DNA of 64,000 nucleotides from Callorhinus ursinus (GCF_003265705.1 NW_020312827.1:15113996-15177995); one strand, 5' to 3'; shown: positions 46,735 to 57,070, numbered from the stretch's first letter. Numbers and translations: made by a program. The notes: generated from the letters alone by a model not told the origin.

Positions 46735-46920
46735 TGTTCAATCAAATATTTATTCAGTCCTTATTAGATGTCATGTTCTGGGCTAAAGGGCAGTAGCAGT
46801 GCATTAATTCATCATCTCTATCTTACTGCATACTTCAAATCCTTACCAGCTCTTTCTTGGACTATAGGCCAAGAATATAATCCTCATCCCCAAGAAATTT
46901 ATAGTCTGGTAGGAGATTGC
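46735..46920 (-). repeat. L2 LINE 3' fragment, antisense
   Basis: 'AAATATTTATTCAGTCCTTA', 'TTAGATGTCATGTTCTGGGC' and 'CAAGAAATTTATAGTCTGGT' are antisense L2 landmarks. Confidence 0.65.
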
Positions 46921-47491
46921 CATAGATGCTGTTGATTAAAAACCAAGCCAGCATTACTTCCATTCTCCTCTGCTGGAAGAGACCTCATTTTTTCTGTTGG
47001 CTCCTCCTCCATCCCATGACTTAGGCAAGATCCCAATTAATACAAATCCATCATGGCCAATGAGTGATTGGTTTGTGGGGGGTCATGTGATTCAACACTT
47101 GTCAACATAAAGGGAACTTGGCAGCAGAGGCTTCTAGGAAAGATTTCTTCATTGATACAAGGAGACACGGGGATGCAGAATATTTTCATTTGTAGATTTG
47201 ATGCCTGGAAATGCTATATTCACTTATTCCTCAAAAGGAGACCTTGCTTTCAGACAAGCCAACAGGGTAGCAAAAAAGGTGGGAAGAACCTGGGTTTGTG
47301 ATGCTATCTTTAAGTTGCTCAAATAACCCAAACTAGAGGTATCCACAATAGGATATCTGTTATGGTGCTTATGCCAGTTACTGGCTGTATGCTTACTTTT
47401 TGATATGGGATGGAACTGATAAAGGGTAAACTTACTGTAACAATTAAGGCAGAATATGAGAAACACAAAAAGAGAGATACAAAGTGCTATA
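46921..47491. other. Non-coding sequence, nothing recognised
   Basis: Single-copy DNA left of a recent L1 insertion. The frame 47068-47301 has no domain. Confidence 0.4.
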
Positions 47492-48257
47492 AGAATTCAG
47501 GAGATACCCAAAGGGGTATGGGCACCCCAATGTTTATAGCAGCAATGTCCACAATAGCCAAACTGTGGAAAGAGCCAAGATGTCCATCGACAGATGAATG
47601 GATAAAGAAGATGTGATATATATACACAATGGAATATTATGCAGCCATCAAAAGGAATGAGATCTTGCCATTTGCAACGATGTGGATGGAACTGGAGGGT
47701 GTTATGCTGAGTGAAATAAGTCAATCAGAGAAAGACATGTATCATATGACCTCACTGATATGAGGAATTCTTAATCTCAGGAAACAAACTGAGGGTTGCT
47801 GGAGTGGTGGGGGGTGGGAGGGAGGGGGTGGCTGGGTGATAGACATTGGGGAGGGTATGTGCTATGGTGGGTGCTGTGAATTGTGCAAGACTGTTGAATC
47901 ACAGATCTGTACTTCTGAAACAAATAATGCAATATATGTTAAGAAAAAAAAAAAGAAGAAGATAGCAGGAGGGGAAGAATGAAGGAGGGTTAATCGGAGG
48001 GGGAGACGAACCATGGGAGACGAACCGTGAGAGACGATGGACTCTGAAAAACAAACTGAGGGTTCTAGAGGGGAGGGGTGTGGGGGGATGGGTTAGCCTG
48101 GTGATGGGTATTAAAGAGGGCACGTTCTGCGTGGAGCACTGGGTGTTATGCACAAACAATGAATCATGGAACACTACATCCAAAACTAATGATGTAATAT
48201 ATGGTGATTAACATAACAATAAAAAATTTAAAGAAAAAAATAAAAGAATTCAGGAGA
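47492..48257 (+). mobile_element. 5'-truncated carnivore L1 with 14-bp target-site duplications
   Basis: AAGAATTCAGGAGA at 47492-47505 and 48244-48257 is a perfect duplication. The insert begins in distal ORF2 ('GGGCACCCCAATGTTTATAG'), passes the ORF2 end and a 3' UTR, and ends AATAAAAAATTTAAAGAAAAAA. The 3' UTR holds two similar modules (about 47775-47940 and 48045-48220), each with a G-rich polypurine tract, separated by an A-rich GAAGAAGATAG linker. ORF2 is only a fragment, so the copy is dead. Confidence 0.95.
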
Positions 48258-48715
48258 AGGAGGTAGTTCAATTCACTGGACTGAGGAGAGACAATAAGAA
48301 AAATCAGACTTACAATGTAAGTCACACACAGGCAGCACGTTTAGATCATAGGAGGTTTTGGGTGTGTGTCTGGCTTACAGAAAATTTTAAGCCAGATGTA
48401 AAAAAGTAGGATCTTTCCTACAAAAGCCAATATTTATTTTTGCATACTTTGCTCCGGTGTCCACCTAGCAATACAGGCTGGGGTTGGGGACTGAACGTCC
48501 CATCGATGGGGCCTATGCTTTTCTTGATGCCTCCTGTCCTTATGTCTGCCCGCTGCCTGGCTCTGTTGGTGTTTGATTGCTGTCTCTATGAAGGGAGAAG
48601 ATTTTACTGCAGAAGAAGCGATTATATTTGCTATTAGTGACACTGACAGTAAAATTTATCAGAATAATAGTGAAATAAGCCTGGAGGTTTGGGATAGAAA
48701 AAAAATGGAGTCTAT
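48258..48715. other. Non-coding sequence, nothing recognised
   Basis: Single-copy DNA between the L1 and the tetranucleotide tract. Confidence 0.4.
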
Positions 48716-48836
48716 CTCCCTTCTTTTCTCTCTCTTTCCTTCTTTCTTTTTTCTTTCCTTCCTTCCTTCCCTCCTCCCCTTCCTCCATCCCTCTTCTCTT
48801 TCTTTCTTTCTTTCTTTCTCTTTTTCTTTCTTTCTC

Positions 48837-48904
<68 letters not shown>

Positions 48905-48972
48905 TCCTTCCTTCCTTCCTTCCTTCCTTCCTTCCTTCCTTCCTTCCTTCCTTCCTTCCTTCCTTCCTTCCT
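48716..48972. repeat. Long (CTTT)n-(CCTT)n tetranucleotide tract
   Basis: A mixed CT-rich lead (48716-48795) runs into nearly pure TTTC repeats to about 48904 and then pure TTCC repeats to 48972. The all-pyrimidine strand runs for about 250 bp. The frames of 108 and 148 codons here (poly-Ser/Phe/Leu, or poly-Lys/Glu on the other strand) are artefacts of the repeat. Confidence 0.97.
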
Positions 48973-50339
48973 ATTATGAGGGTAAAAGTAGAGGAATGGA
49001 CTCATTTGAAGGCATTTAAGAGTTAGAAAAAGATCCATTTGACCTTAAGCCTATTTCTAAGCTGAAAGATCGAGTTCATTGTGTGTTGAGTGCAATGAGA
49101 CTTTTTAATAAAATGATTGATGCCCATGGAGTCTGCTGTAGCACTTGGTCTACAGGATCCCTGAGGTACTATATATCCTAGATCTTGATTTTCCCAAGCA
49201 CTTTGAGTATGAGGACACATTATGGGCTACAGGATCCTGTCGTTATATTTAATATATTATTGGATTTACCTACTAAGGTAGAGGACTGATTAAGATATAT
49301 ACAATGATCTCATCCTGGAAGGAATTTCTTTTGCAAAAGAATTTGACAAGAAGATCCCCTTTTTATCTGGACAATAAAATATACCAATTTCTCAAAACTG
49401 TCATGTTTGGCCAGTTCATCTGGTAAGAGAATGGAAAAAGGGAGACATCCATCAATTTTGTAATCTGTAGTCTATCACCCTGACCAAATCAGGAAGAAGG
49501 GTACATGGAGAACGTATTTGGAAAGAAAGGTTATTTTCCAAAACATCTGGAGTAGGAAAACAAATTCCAACAGCTCAATTTCAACAATATATGCAGATAA
49601 GATTTTGCTCTTGATAAGTCTCCATTTGCCCCCATTAGCTATAAAACTTTTACCATTGGCCAACAATAGCATATTAGAATTAGTAATGTGGCTTTTAAAA
49701 AGCACAACAGTGATGTAATTAGCATATTAGTATAAACTTAATGATTTTAAAATGGAAAAGCTAGTGATGTGTTTTTTAAAAAAATCTAAGAAATTATCTA
49801 AACAAAATTGGCTTCCTTCCATTCTTTCTGCTTGTTCTTCAGGTAACAAGTTGAATGAAGAGTTAGTACTGCTGCAGATGGGAATACCTGCAAAAACATG
49901 AAACAGATCTTGAATTGATTAACAAATGAAGTCCAGAGTAAACTATGGGAATGAAAGTGAGTGTATGTGTGGAAGAAGAGAGCAACCTGGCTTTAGCACT
50001 ATTCAGAAACACTGAATTTTTTTTTGAACGTTTCATTTGGGATACCAATTTAGCTACAAATAACTAGAAGAACCAAAAAGCTTTTTCCAAAATTCAGATA
50101 TAGGTATGAAAACCAAAAGAAAGATTCCATGCACAGTGAAATTCCTCTAAATGGCTGTCAAAGTTCTCATGATAGAATACTTAGAATTTTAAAGGCATTA
50201 TTATTTTTCACAAATAAAAGTTAAAATGTAAAATAACATGTCATTTTCCTAATAAGACTGTACTGGCAAATGTGAAGCCTAACCTAGGCTTTGACGGACA
50301 GCAGTAGGTATTCAAAACAAAGCAATCTGGAGCATGGTG
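48973..50339. other. Non-coding stretch, nothing recognised
   Basis: AT-rich single-copy DNA with frames under 77 codons. No gene. Confidence 0.45.
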
Positions 50340-50515
50340 CCAAACTGCTGGTCTTGTGTCCCAAGTCCCTCTTATTAAATGTGTGACCCTAAGTGTTTTA
50401 CTTAACTTTTTGGTAGCTCAGTTTTCTCTTTGATAAAATTAGGCTGTTAATAGTACCTCATGGGTTATTTGGAGGAATGAGTGTGATGACACATGTAAGT
50501 GCTTAGCACTGTGCA
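50340..50515 (+). repeat. MIR SINE, sense
   Basis: 'TAAATGTGTGACCCTAAGTG', 'GTAGCTCAGTTTTCTCTTTG', 'ATAGTACCTCATGGGTTATT' and GTAAGTGCTTAGCACTGTGC follow MIR. Confidence 0.82.
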
Positions 50516-51039
50516 TGACCTTATTCATGTGTTCAGCAGTCAACACACAGGAATTGCTTATTAAATATCAGATATTATTGTAAGGATATCTTATATTTGT
50601 AATGTTTGACCGACTTACGTATTTTGAGACTATCACAAAATTTAGAAAACATCTACCCCTGTAAAGATAATTTTGCATAGAAGAGGCTTAGGAATTCTGT
50701 GTTGGATAAATATATACATGTATGAATTGGTCAATTTTAGCTGTCTGGCTCTGTGTGTTGATATAAGAAAGATAGGTAAATTGATATAAAAGTTATTTGA
50801 ATAGAAGAATGCCATTTTATGGTAAAAATCAAATAACATTTAAATGTTATTTTGCAATCAGGAATACCATTAAGTCCCTTTGTATTTTACGCATCACAAC
50901 AAAATCAACAGACATTTGAAAAATGGTGTATTTGTGCACAAGGCATTTTTTTATTCAGTGAAGGATATTCATTAAGAGTTCTGTGCTCCCTCTCAGTGGG
51001 TTGGCTAGGTAGGTGATACCACATACGTTCCTAACTTCT
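50516..51039. other. Non-coding sequence, nothing recognised
   Basis: AT-rich single-copy DNA. Confidence 0.4.
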
Positions 51040-51165
51040 GAGGATTTTCTCACTTGTAAAATGGGCATATTAGTAAGACCTACCACATAGGTTTGTGGTA
51101 AAGATTAAATGATATAATTCAGGTACATCATTAGCGTACTTCCAGATACATAGCAAGAGTATGAT
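51040..51165 (+). repeat. MIR SINE fragment, sense
   Basis: 'TTTCTCACTTGTAAAATGGG', 'AGACCTACCACATAGGTTTG' and GTAAAGATTAAATGATATAA match the MIR core. Confidence 0.8.
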
Positions 51166-51359
51166 GTCTATATTATGACAGACAATGCATGGTGTACATG
51201 TGTGTTATAGAATTGCTCACTTGAGTTCTGCCAGCTTTTGTGAACTCTCAGCCTCCAGGCTGGGAGCTTGTGGAAGGAGCCAGCAGTGGAATGTTTTGGG
51301 TTTGAGTCCTAGCTCTTCTTTTGCTTGCCAGCAACATATACCTCATTTGCCAGGGAGGT
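51166..51359. other. Spacer, nothing recognised
   Basis: The frames at 51185-51800 in two registers overlap the LTR that follows. Not called. Confidence 0.4.
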
Positions 51360-51800
51360 TTACCAGTAAGCTATTTCTGAGTAACAAACCATCCCAACAT
51401 TTAATGGCTAAAAGGAACAAACATTTAATTATTTCTCACACTTTTAAGTGTTGCTTTATTGCTTTTTCTGGTTTGGGCCATCTTGGCTGGGGCTCAGTGT
51501 TTTAGGACAGCCTCACTCATATGTCTGTGGCCTCAGGTGGGACAATTGGCCATTTGGATTGGCCGATACATCTCTCCACATGGTCTCCAAACCTCTAGGA
51601 AGTCAGCTCAGGATTATTCACATAGTTTTGGAAGGGATTGCAGAAAGAAGGGAAAAGCCCAGTCTGCAAGAGCTTTTTTAGCTTCTGCTCGCTTCACATT
51701 GGCTTATGTTCCATCAGTGAAGTCAGATTCCATGGCCAAACCCAGATTCCAGGGGCACAGAAATAGACTTCATTTCTGGACTGAAGGAGTTGGAAGGTAG
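51360..51800 (-). mobile_element. Ancient LTR, antisense, family unresolved
   Basis: 'GAGTAACAAACCATCCCAAC' with TTTAATGGCTAAAAGG, CCATCTTGGCTGGGGCTCAG, 'CCTCACTCATATGTCTGTGG' and a TTCCAGGGGCACAGAAATAGAC end match the same broad LTR class as 45.6 kb. The copies look like separate insertions. Confidence 0.6.
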
Positions 51801-52299
51801 AACCATACAAAAAGGGATGGGAAAGGTTTGTGGAAATTTTGCTTCCTACTACAGAAAGCAATTTAATTTCAGGATTTTCCGAGTTTATTCTCTTCCATTC
51901 AAGCTGAGCTTCAGAGACTTTGATTATTTCTTGTTGGTTTTAAAGGACATTTGGAATCTCTTCTGAAATGGGTATTCAACTCAATTCCAATGTGGGACCA
52001 TAAATTCCTCATTATCTTCCCCACATTTTGAAGATGGCTTCTGAACATGGTGAAATGCAATACTTCTTTTTCATATGTATGCAGATAAAGTTTAGACAAG
52101 CAAAATAACTGACAATGTATTAACTGCTATATTCCTTTTTGTATTTTAGTTTATATTTGCTAATACATCAATACTTTCACCTTCTAGTATCCAAATCCAC
52201 ATTTATTACCTCATGTTTGCTAGTTGTCTCTCTGTGATTGAACTGTCAGCCTGTGGTCATGGCATTATGGCAGTAGGCCTTCACCTCTCCTGCATCCAT
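51801..52299. other. Non-coding sequence, nothing recognised
   Basis: AT-rich single-copy DNA. Confidence 0.4.
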
Positions 52300-52690
52300 A
52301 CTCTTGCCATGGCCTCACTGTGAGCAGAATCAATTTCTCTGCTCTTTGATTTTGGGCTTGGCCATGTGGTTTGCTTTGGCTATGTGGTTAGAAGGGACAG
52401 TATGTCAGTCCAAGACTAGGAGGCTAGGCTTTAAGAGGTATATAGACTTGTTCTCTCGAGTCTCTGCCATTGCATAAGAACATGTTCTGTGAGCCTTCTG
52501 GTTTGAGATGAATGAGACACATGTACAGCAAAGCCACCGCAGGTGACCCACAGACCTGGAAGGAGAAGTAGAGCTTCTCCAAAAGCCTAACGTGGGCGGA
52601 CCTGGCCAAGCTTGGCCTTGAACAGCCTAATCCTAGTGTACTGGAGACACGGGAACCATACTAAATAATTGCTATTTTAAACCACTGTGC
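52300..52690 (+). mobile_element. Ancient LTR, sense, family unresolved
   Basis: 'GGGCTTGGCCATGTGGTTTG', 'GATGAATGAGACACATGTAC', 'GTGACCCACAGACCTGGAAG' and GCTATTTTAAACCACTGTGC match an old ERVL-type LTR in sense, probably related to the 44.3-kb copy. Confidence 0.65.
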
Positions 52691-52822
52691 TTTGGGTGGT
52701 TCCATATGCAGGAGTAGGAAAGCACAAGTCCCTGGAAGGTCGGTTATCGTCCATGATGTAGTAATGGATACACAGTAGGGACACAAGATACATTTATCTG
52801 TTGGTTAAAGTTTGCACATTGC
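52691..52822. other. Spacer, nothing recognised
   Basis: Short single-copy spacer before the nested LTR cluster. Confidence 0.4.
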
Positions 52823-53060
52823 ATTGGCTTTCTGTTGCTGTCATAACAAACAACAGCAAATTTAGTAGCTTAAAACAACACAAATTTTTATCTCATTGTT
52901 CTATAGGTTAGAAGTTTGACTGTATTTCCACTGGGCTAAAATCAAGGTGTCAGCAGGGCTGTGTTCCTTTCTAGAGGTTCTAGAGGAGAATTCATTCCCT
53001 TGCCCTTTCCAGCTAAAGGCTGCCTACATTCTTTGGCTCAATAACCCCTTCTTTCAACTT
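52823..53060 (-). mobile_element. Older MLT1 LTR, antisense, first segment
   Basis: 'TTCTGTTGCTGTCATAACAA', 'AGCTTAAAACAACACAAATT', 'GGGCTAAAATCAAGGTGTCA' and 'GCAGGGCTGTGTTCCTTTCT' match the antisense 3' part of MLT1. It is broken at 53060 by a second LTR and resumes at 53455. Confidence 0.9.
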
Positions 53061-53454
53061 TGTTATGGGCTCAGTTATGCCCCCACCCCCAGTTTGTATG
53101 TTGAGGTCCCAATTCCTAGTACCTTTAAATGTAACCACATTTGGCAATAAGGTCTTTGAAGAGGTGGTTATGTTAAAATGGGGCTGTTAGGGAGGGGCCC
53201 TGATCCAGTGTGACTGGTGTCCTTCTAAGAAGAGGAAGAGAGGCCAGGGGCGCACGGGCACAGAGAAGAGGGCACCTGAGGACTCAGAGAGCATGAGGCC
53301 CTGCAGGCCAAAGAAAGGGGCCTCAGGAGAAACCAAACGCGCTGATGCCTTGATCTTGGACCTTCAGGCTCTCAAATTTGGGGACATAAATTTCTGTGTT
53401 TAAGGCCCCTAGTCTGTGGTGCTTTGTGTGGCAGCCTGAGCAAACTCAAATGAT
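53061..53454 (+). mobile_element. MLT1-group LTR, sense, nested in the older MLT1
   Basis: It starts TGTTATGGGCTCAGTTATGC, has GTGACTGGTGTCCTTCTAAG, 'GAAGAGGAAGAGAGGCC', 'CTGATGCCTTGATCTTGGAC' and 'ATAAATTTCTGTGTTTAAG', and ends in AGCAAACTCAAA. The flanks AACTT and ATCTT fit a decayed 5-bp target-site duplication, the length expected for ERVL/MaLR integration. Confidence 0.9.
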
Positions 53455-53534
53455 CTTTGAGGCCAGCAACATAGCATCTCTCTGACCATCTTTCCCTTAT
53501 CAGGTCTCTCCAGCCAGGAAAAATTGTCTGCTTT
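53455..53534 (-). mobile_element. Older MLT1 LTR, middle segment
   Basis: 'TTTGAGGCCAGCAACATAGC' and ATCTCTCTGACCATCTTTCCC continue the antisense MLT1 exactly where 53060 left off. Confidence 0.85.
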
Positions 53535-53666
53535 AAAAGAACTCACAGGCGCCTGGGTGGCTCAGTCGGTTAAGCGTCTGCCTTCGGCTCAGGTCATGAT
53601 CCCAGGGTCCTGGGATCGAGTCCCGCATCGGGCTCCCTGCTCCTTGGGAGCTTGCTTCTCCCTCTG

Positions 53667-53708
<42 letters not shown>

Positions 53709-53754
53709 GAATAAATAAATAAATAATCTTTAAAAAAAAAAAAGAACTCACAGG
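53535..53754 (+). mobile_element. CAN-SINE, sense, with 15-bp target-site duplication
   Basis: AAAAGAACTCACAGG at 53535-53549 and 53740-53754 is a perfect duplication. The element has an intact head (GCGCCTGGGTGGCTCAGTCG), A-box and B-box-like parts, the GGTCATGATCCCAGGGTCC core, a (CT)n body and an AATAAATAAATAAATAATC tail. Of the nine copies it is one of the cleanest, hence one of the youngest. Confidence 0.97.
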
Positions 53755-53912
53755 ATTAGATTAGGCCTACTCAGATAATCCAGGATAATCTTCCCATCCC
53801 AGAGGACCTACTCCTAATCACATCTACAAAGTCCATTTTCGACCATATCACAAATTTCAGGGATTAGGATGTGAGCATTTCGGGAGTGAAGGGGCATAAT
53901 TCCACTGACCAG
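53755..53912 (-). mobile_element. Older MLT1 LTR, last segment
   Basis: 'CTCAGATAATCCAGGATAAT', CTTCCCATCCCAGAGG and 'TTCAGGGATTAGGATGTGAG' complete the antisense MLT1. Confidence 0.87.
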
Positions 53913-54410
53913 AGACATAAGAGGTAGTCTTGAGATTCTATGAATTCATAGTCTGACCAATAATGAATGAAGTATTAATGTCATTTTGAGAGACTAGTGC
54001 CACGAGAACAATCATTGAGTAGAGATCATTTATTTTTTTCCTTGCATTTTCTCATTTCCTAATTCTAGGGTCTATGTGTTAACTCACATTTGCCTTGCTC
54101 CTTGATTTCTAGCAGAATGCGTGAGGATTTAGTCCATCCACGTTTCTGCCATTAAAGAGCTTTCCACACTAAACCATTTCTTCAAATCTTGCCTGTTTTT
54201 ACAAGATTCCCTCTAGCTCTTTCTGTCTGTTGAACCCTGCCTCTCCACTGAGCAATTATTAACAAAAGCCATCCACTGCGAGAGACTTTCTTCCAAATTA
54301 TAAATACACTCCATGGGTAAACCTCCGTGAATCTTTTTCTTTGGAAAGCTTCGTGCTGCCATTGGAAAGTTGGGGAATGAATTGCATGGCATGCTTGGTT
54401 TTTTTTTCAT
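53913..54410. other. Non-coding sequence, nothing recognised
   Basis: Single-copy DNA leading into the candidate regulatory block. Confidence 0.4.
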
Positions 54411-54790
54411 GATCTGCGTCTCAGAAGCTCTATTAAAATCTATTAAATACCTTATCGGCTTCCGTTGGAGCCACAGATGAGAACTTCGTGTTGGAATTCA
54501 TTTTCCACTCATGCCAATTAAACTATCAGAAGTGTGCTGTGCTGAATTTTCATATTTGCATTTGATAGCTAGGGCCAGCTGGTAAGTACTTTCCACTGTA
54601 AATTAAGTGTCATGTGCATCTTTAAATTTATATATTTAAACACATACCAAATACATGATGCTGGAAAGATGCAAAGAAATACCAAACAGGAACCGCATTT
54701 GTGGCAGATTCACAATTGCACATTTGGCCATCAGTGAAACCACTCTACCCACAGGAGGGCCCCGGGGGGTTGGGGGGCTGGTAATCAGTG
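54411..54790. promoter_or_regulatory. Candidate regulatory block with octamer and E-box
   Basis: Repeat-free. It contains a perfect POU octamer ATTTGCAT (54554-54561) 14 bp from a CAGCTG E-box (54576-54581), plus CCAATTAAAC homeodomain-like text. The right part has a G-run (GGGGGGTTGGGGGGC near 54763). Motif-level evidence only. Confidence 0.3.
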
Positions 54791-55135
54791 GATCACAATT
54801 CTTTTCTCTCTGGTCAGAAACCAACTTGCCTCTTCTTTTGACAACCTCTCACTCTCCAACACCTTAACATTCAGCTTTTGTATTCGGGAATAATTCCCCA
54901 GACACAAAGTGACAGTTGCTTTCCAAGTGACAAACACAGCCCCCCATCCACTATGACCTCTTCTGCTGTTTCTGCTAGGACTGCAGCTGGTGCTCTGCCA
55001 AAGACCAAAGTTCTTCGGCTTCTCAAGAACGTAATACTTCACGGCTCATTTGAAATTGAGTCAGCACAAAGCAAAGCTTTACGGCAGGAGCTGAACGCAG
55101 TATCCTGGGTGACATCTGGCAGTGTGTGATCTAAG

Positions 55136-55138
<3 letters not shown>
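54791..55138. other. Non-coding sequence, nothing recognised
   Basis: Overlapping frames on both strands (54785-55129) show no domain. Confidence 0.4.

Positions 55139-55192
<54 letters not shown>
55139..55192. repeat. (CA)n microsatellite
   Basis: About 27 uninterrupted CA units. Likely length-polymorphic. Confidence 0.97.
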
Positions 55193-55193
<1 letters not shown>

Positions 55194-55675
55194 CAGGGAC
55201 TGGAAGTCCCCAGGGGCTTTCTCTCATGTTGCTCACCTTAAGCAGAAGGAGAGGAATGAGGACTTAAAGTGTCATGGGTTTCATGCTAGAAACATTTGGA
55301 TTTACATTCTGTTATTTCAGCTGTCAAGTTCCTACAGTAGATAAAGATGTTTGCAGTCACTCCATGAGACTTCTCTGTGCAGGATCAGATTTTTTTGTGG
55401 ATTTAGAGAAAACAGCAGTGACAGAAGTTCAGCAAATATTTTTATCACTCTAACTGGATGTCAACAATGAGTAAGAGGTAGAGGAGGAGTCCCGCACACA
55501 AATGTTGCCTGTGTCTAAACACTCCGTTTTGTGCTGTTTGGCAGCTCATGGGTAGGACAAGAAAAGGAAGTTAATTCCTTTCTCTCCTGGTGTCGTGCAC
55601 CGGGAGAAAATCTCCTTCTACTCATAAACGCATGAGGACTTGTCAGCTGTGTTGGATCAGGAAATGTGTTTTTTT
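55193..55675. other. Non-coding sequence, nothing recognised
   Basis: Single-copy DNA. Confidence 0.4.
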
Positions 55676-55917
55676 CATAATTAGAGATTTATATATTTAT
55701 TTTACATTTATTATTATTATTATTATTATTATCATTATTATTATTATGGGGAGGGCGGAGGGGCAGTGGGAAAGGGAGAGAAAGAATCCCAAGCAGGCTC
55801 CACACCCAGCGAGGAGCCCAACCTGGGCTCCATCTCACAACCCTGAGATCATGACCTGAGCCAAAATCAAGAATCAGACACTTAACTGACCAAACCACCC
55901 GGGCACTCCACATAATT
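55676..55917 (-). mobile_element. Older CAN-SINE, antisense, tail grown into (ATT)n
   Basis: CATAATT at 55676-55682 and 55911-55917 marks a short duplication. The element reads CCTGAGATCATGACCTGAGCC and ends CCACCCGGGCACTCC in reverse. Its A-rich tail has grown into about 13 ATT/TTA units (55707-55747), a common origin of microsatellites. Confidence 0.92.
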
Positions 55918-56740
55918 CGATTTTTAAGGAAAAATTTAAAAGTATTATTTTCTCCAGATGATCAGTATGCTGTTCGGGCTCTCCTGAGGACCCTTACATC
56001 AAAGAGAATATTAGGATACTCTGGCCAGTAGAATGAGGCAGGGGTGATGGTATGCCGTTTCTGAGCTGAGGCCTCCCAAAGCCTTCACATGCTTGTGTTT
56101 TCCTTCTGTACCTGTGTTGCTGTGTGCAACCTCCAGCCTACCTACAGATGCGCGAGTGAGCCAACCAGCCCACAGACACAGGAGTGAGGTGGGTGAGCGA
56201 AGCTGAGCCCCGCCTAGGTCAGCAGACTCCCCAGGGATCTACATGAGGTAGAATAGTGAATGATTATTGTTTTAAATCCTGTTTTGTGTATTTTATTAGA
56301 CAACACGTTTATGGCAACAGCTCGTTGACACTAGAGTGTTAACACTTAACAACATTCGATAGATATTTGCAAAGTGAATGAATGAACAAAACTATATCCA
56401 GAATATTTCTGTGTGTATATGTATACACGAACGTGTATATAGACAAAAGCAAAATAATAAGACATACACACACCACGATGTACATTTTCACCTGTCTACA
56501 GGTAGACCCTTCCATGTTTTAGTTCTCACAGTTCTCCATTAAAAGCTGGTTTGAGATTAATTGTCTGGTTGCCAAGCTCACCCCACGTGAGAGGCAAGTC
56601 TGCCTCACACCAGGGCTGTCTAGTTTTGTTGTCCCATTGAGTATGATTTCAATAACTGTGTAATTCATTTTCATATAGTTTGTCATTGACCAACTAGCTT
56701 TCCAAGCCACTAAGTAAAATAAGTAGTTTGCAGACCAAAG
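55918..56740. other. Non-coding sequence, nothing recognised
   Basis: Single-copy DNA with short TA/CA-rich patches near 56405-56475. Confidence 0.4.
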
Positions 56741-57070
56741 GACAGTGATATTGACCTTCTTCTCTCCACACAGACGAAATACACAACATTTTTAAAATTT
56801 CCTTGGTGCTGCTGACACTTTAAAAAAACACAATGTCTATCATAGGCAATATTAAAACTGTGCTGCAGAAAATGATCAGAAAAATTTTCTTCCGTATTAG
56901 TGCTGTAATTGCACTTAAGGAGAATATAGAAGGATTAATTAATTTCACTGCTCAATAGGAGTTTGATTCTGGCTTTAAAAGCTAAAATTGGAAGTAAAAC
57001 CTGGAGTTGATAATGGCATTCGAGTTTTCTAATCAATCACTCTCTCTAAACCTATTCAGCACCGTGGTTC
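56741..57070. promoter_or_regulatory. Candidate regulatory block rich in homeodomain-type sites
   Basis: Repeat-free. It includes TAATTGCACTTAAGG (overlapping homeodomain and NKX2-type CACTTAA motifs, near 56906-56920), TTAATTAATT (near 56935-56944) and TCTAATCAATCAC. Such clusters are typical of developmental enhancers but also arise in AT-rich DNA. Confidence 0.28.

Noticed and set aside
48573..49038. Frames of 148 and 108 codons on opposite strands, rich in Ser/Phe/Leu and Lys/Glu
   Set aside because: They are translations of the CTTT/CCTT tetranucleotide tract.
53545..53620. tRNA-like A-box and B-box sequence
   Set aside because: It is the tRNA-Lys-derived head of a CAN-SINE with target-site duplications, not a tRNA gene. 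The same holds for the other SINE copies.
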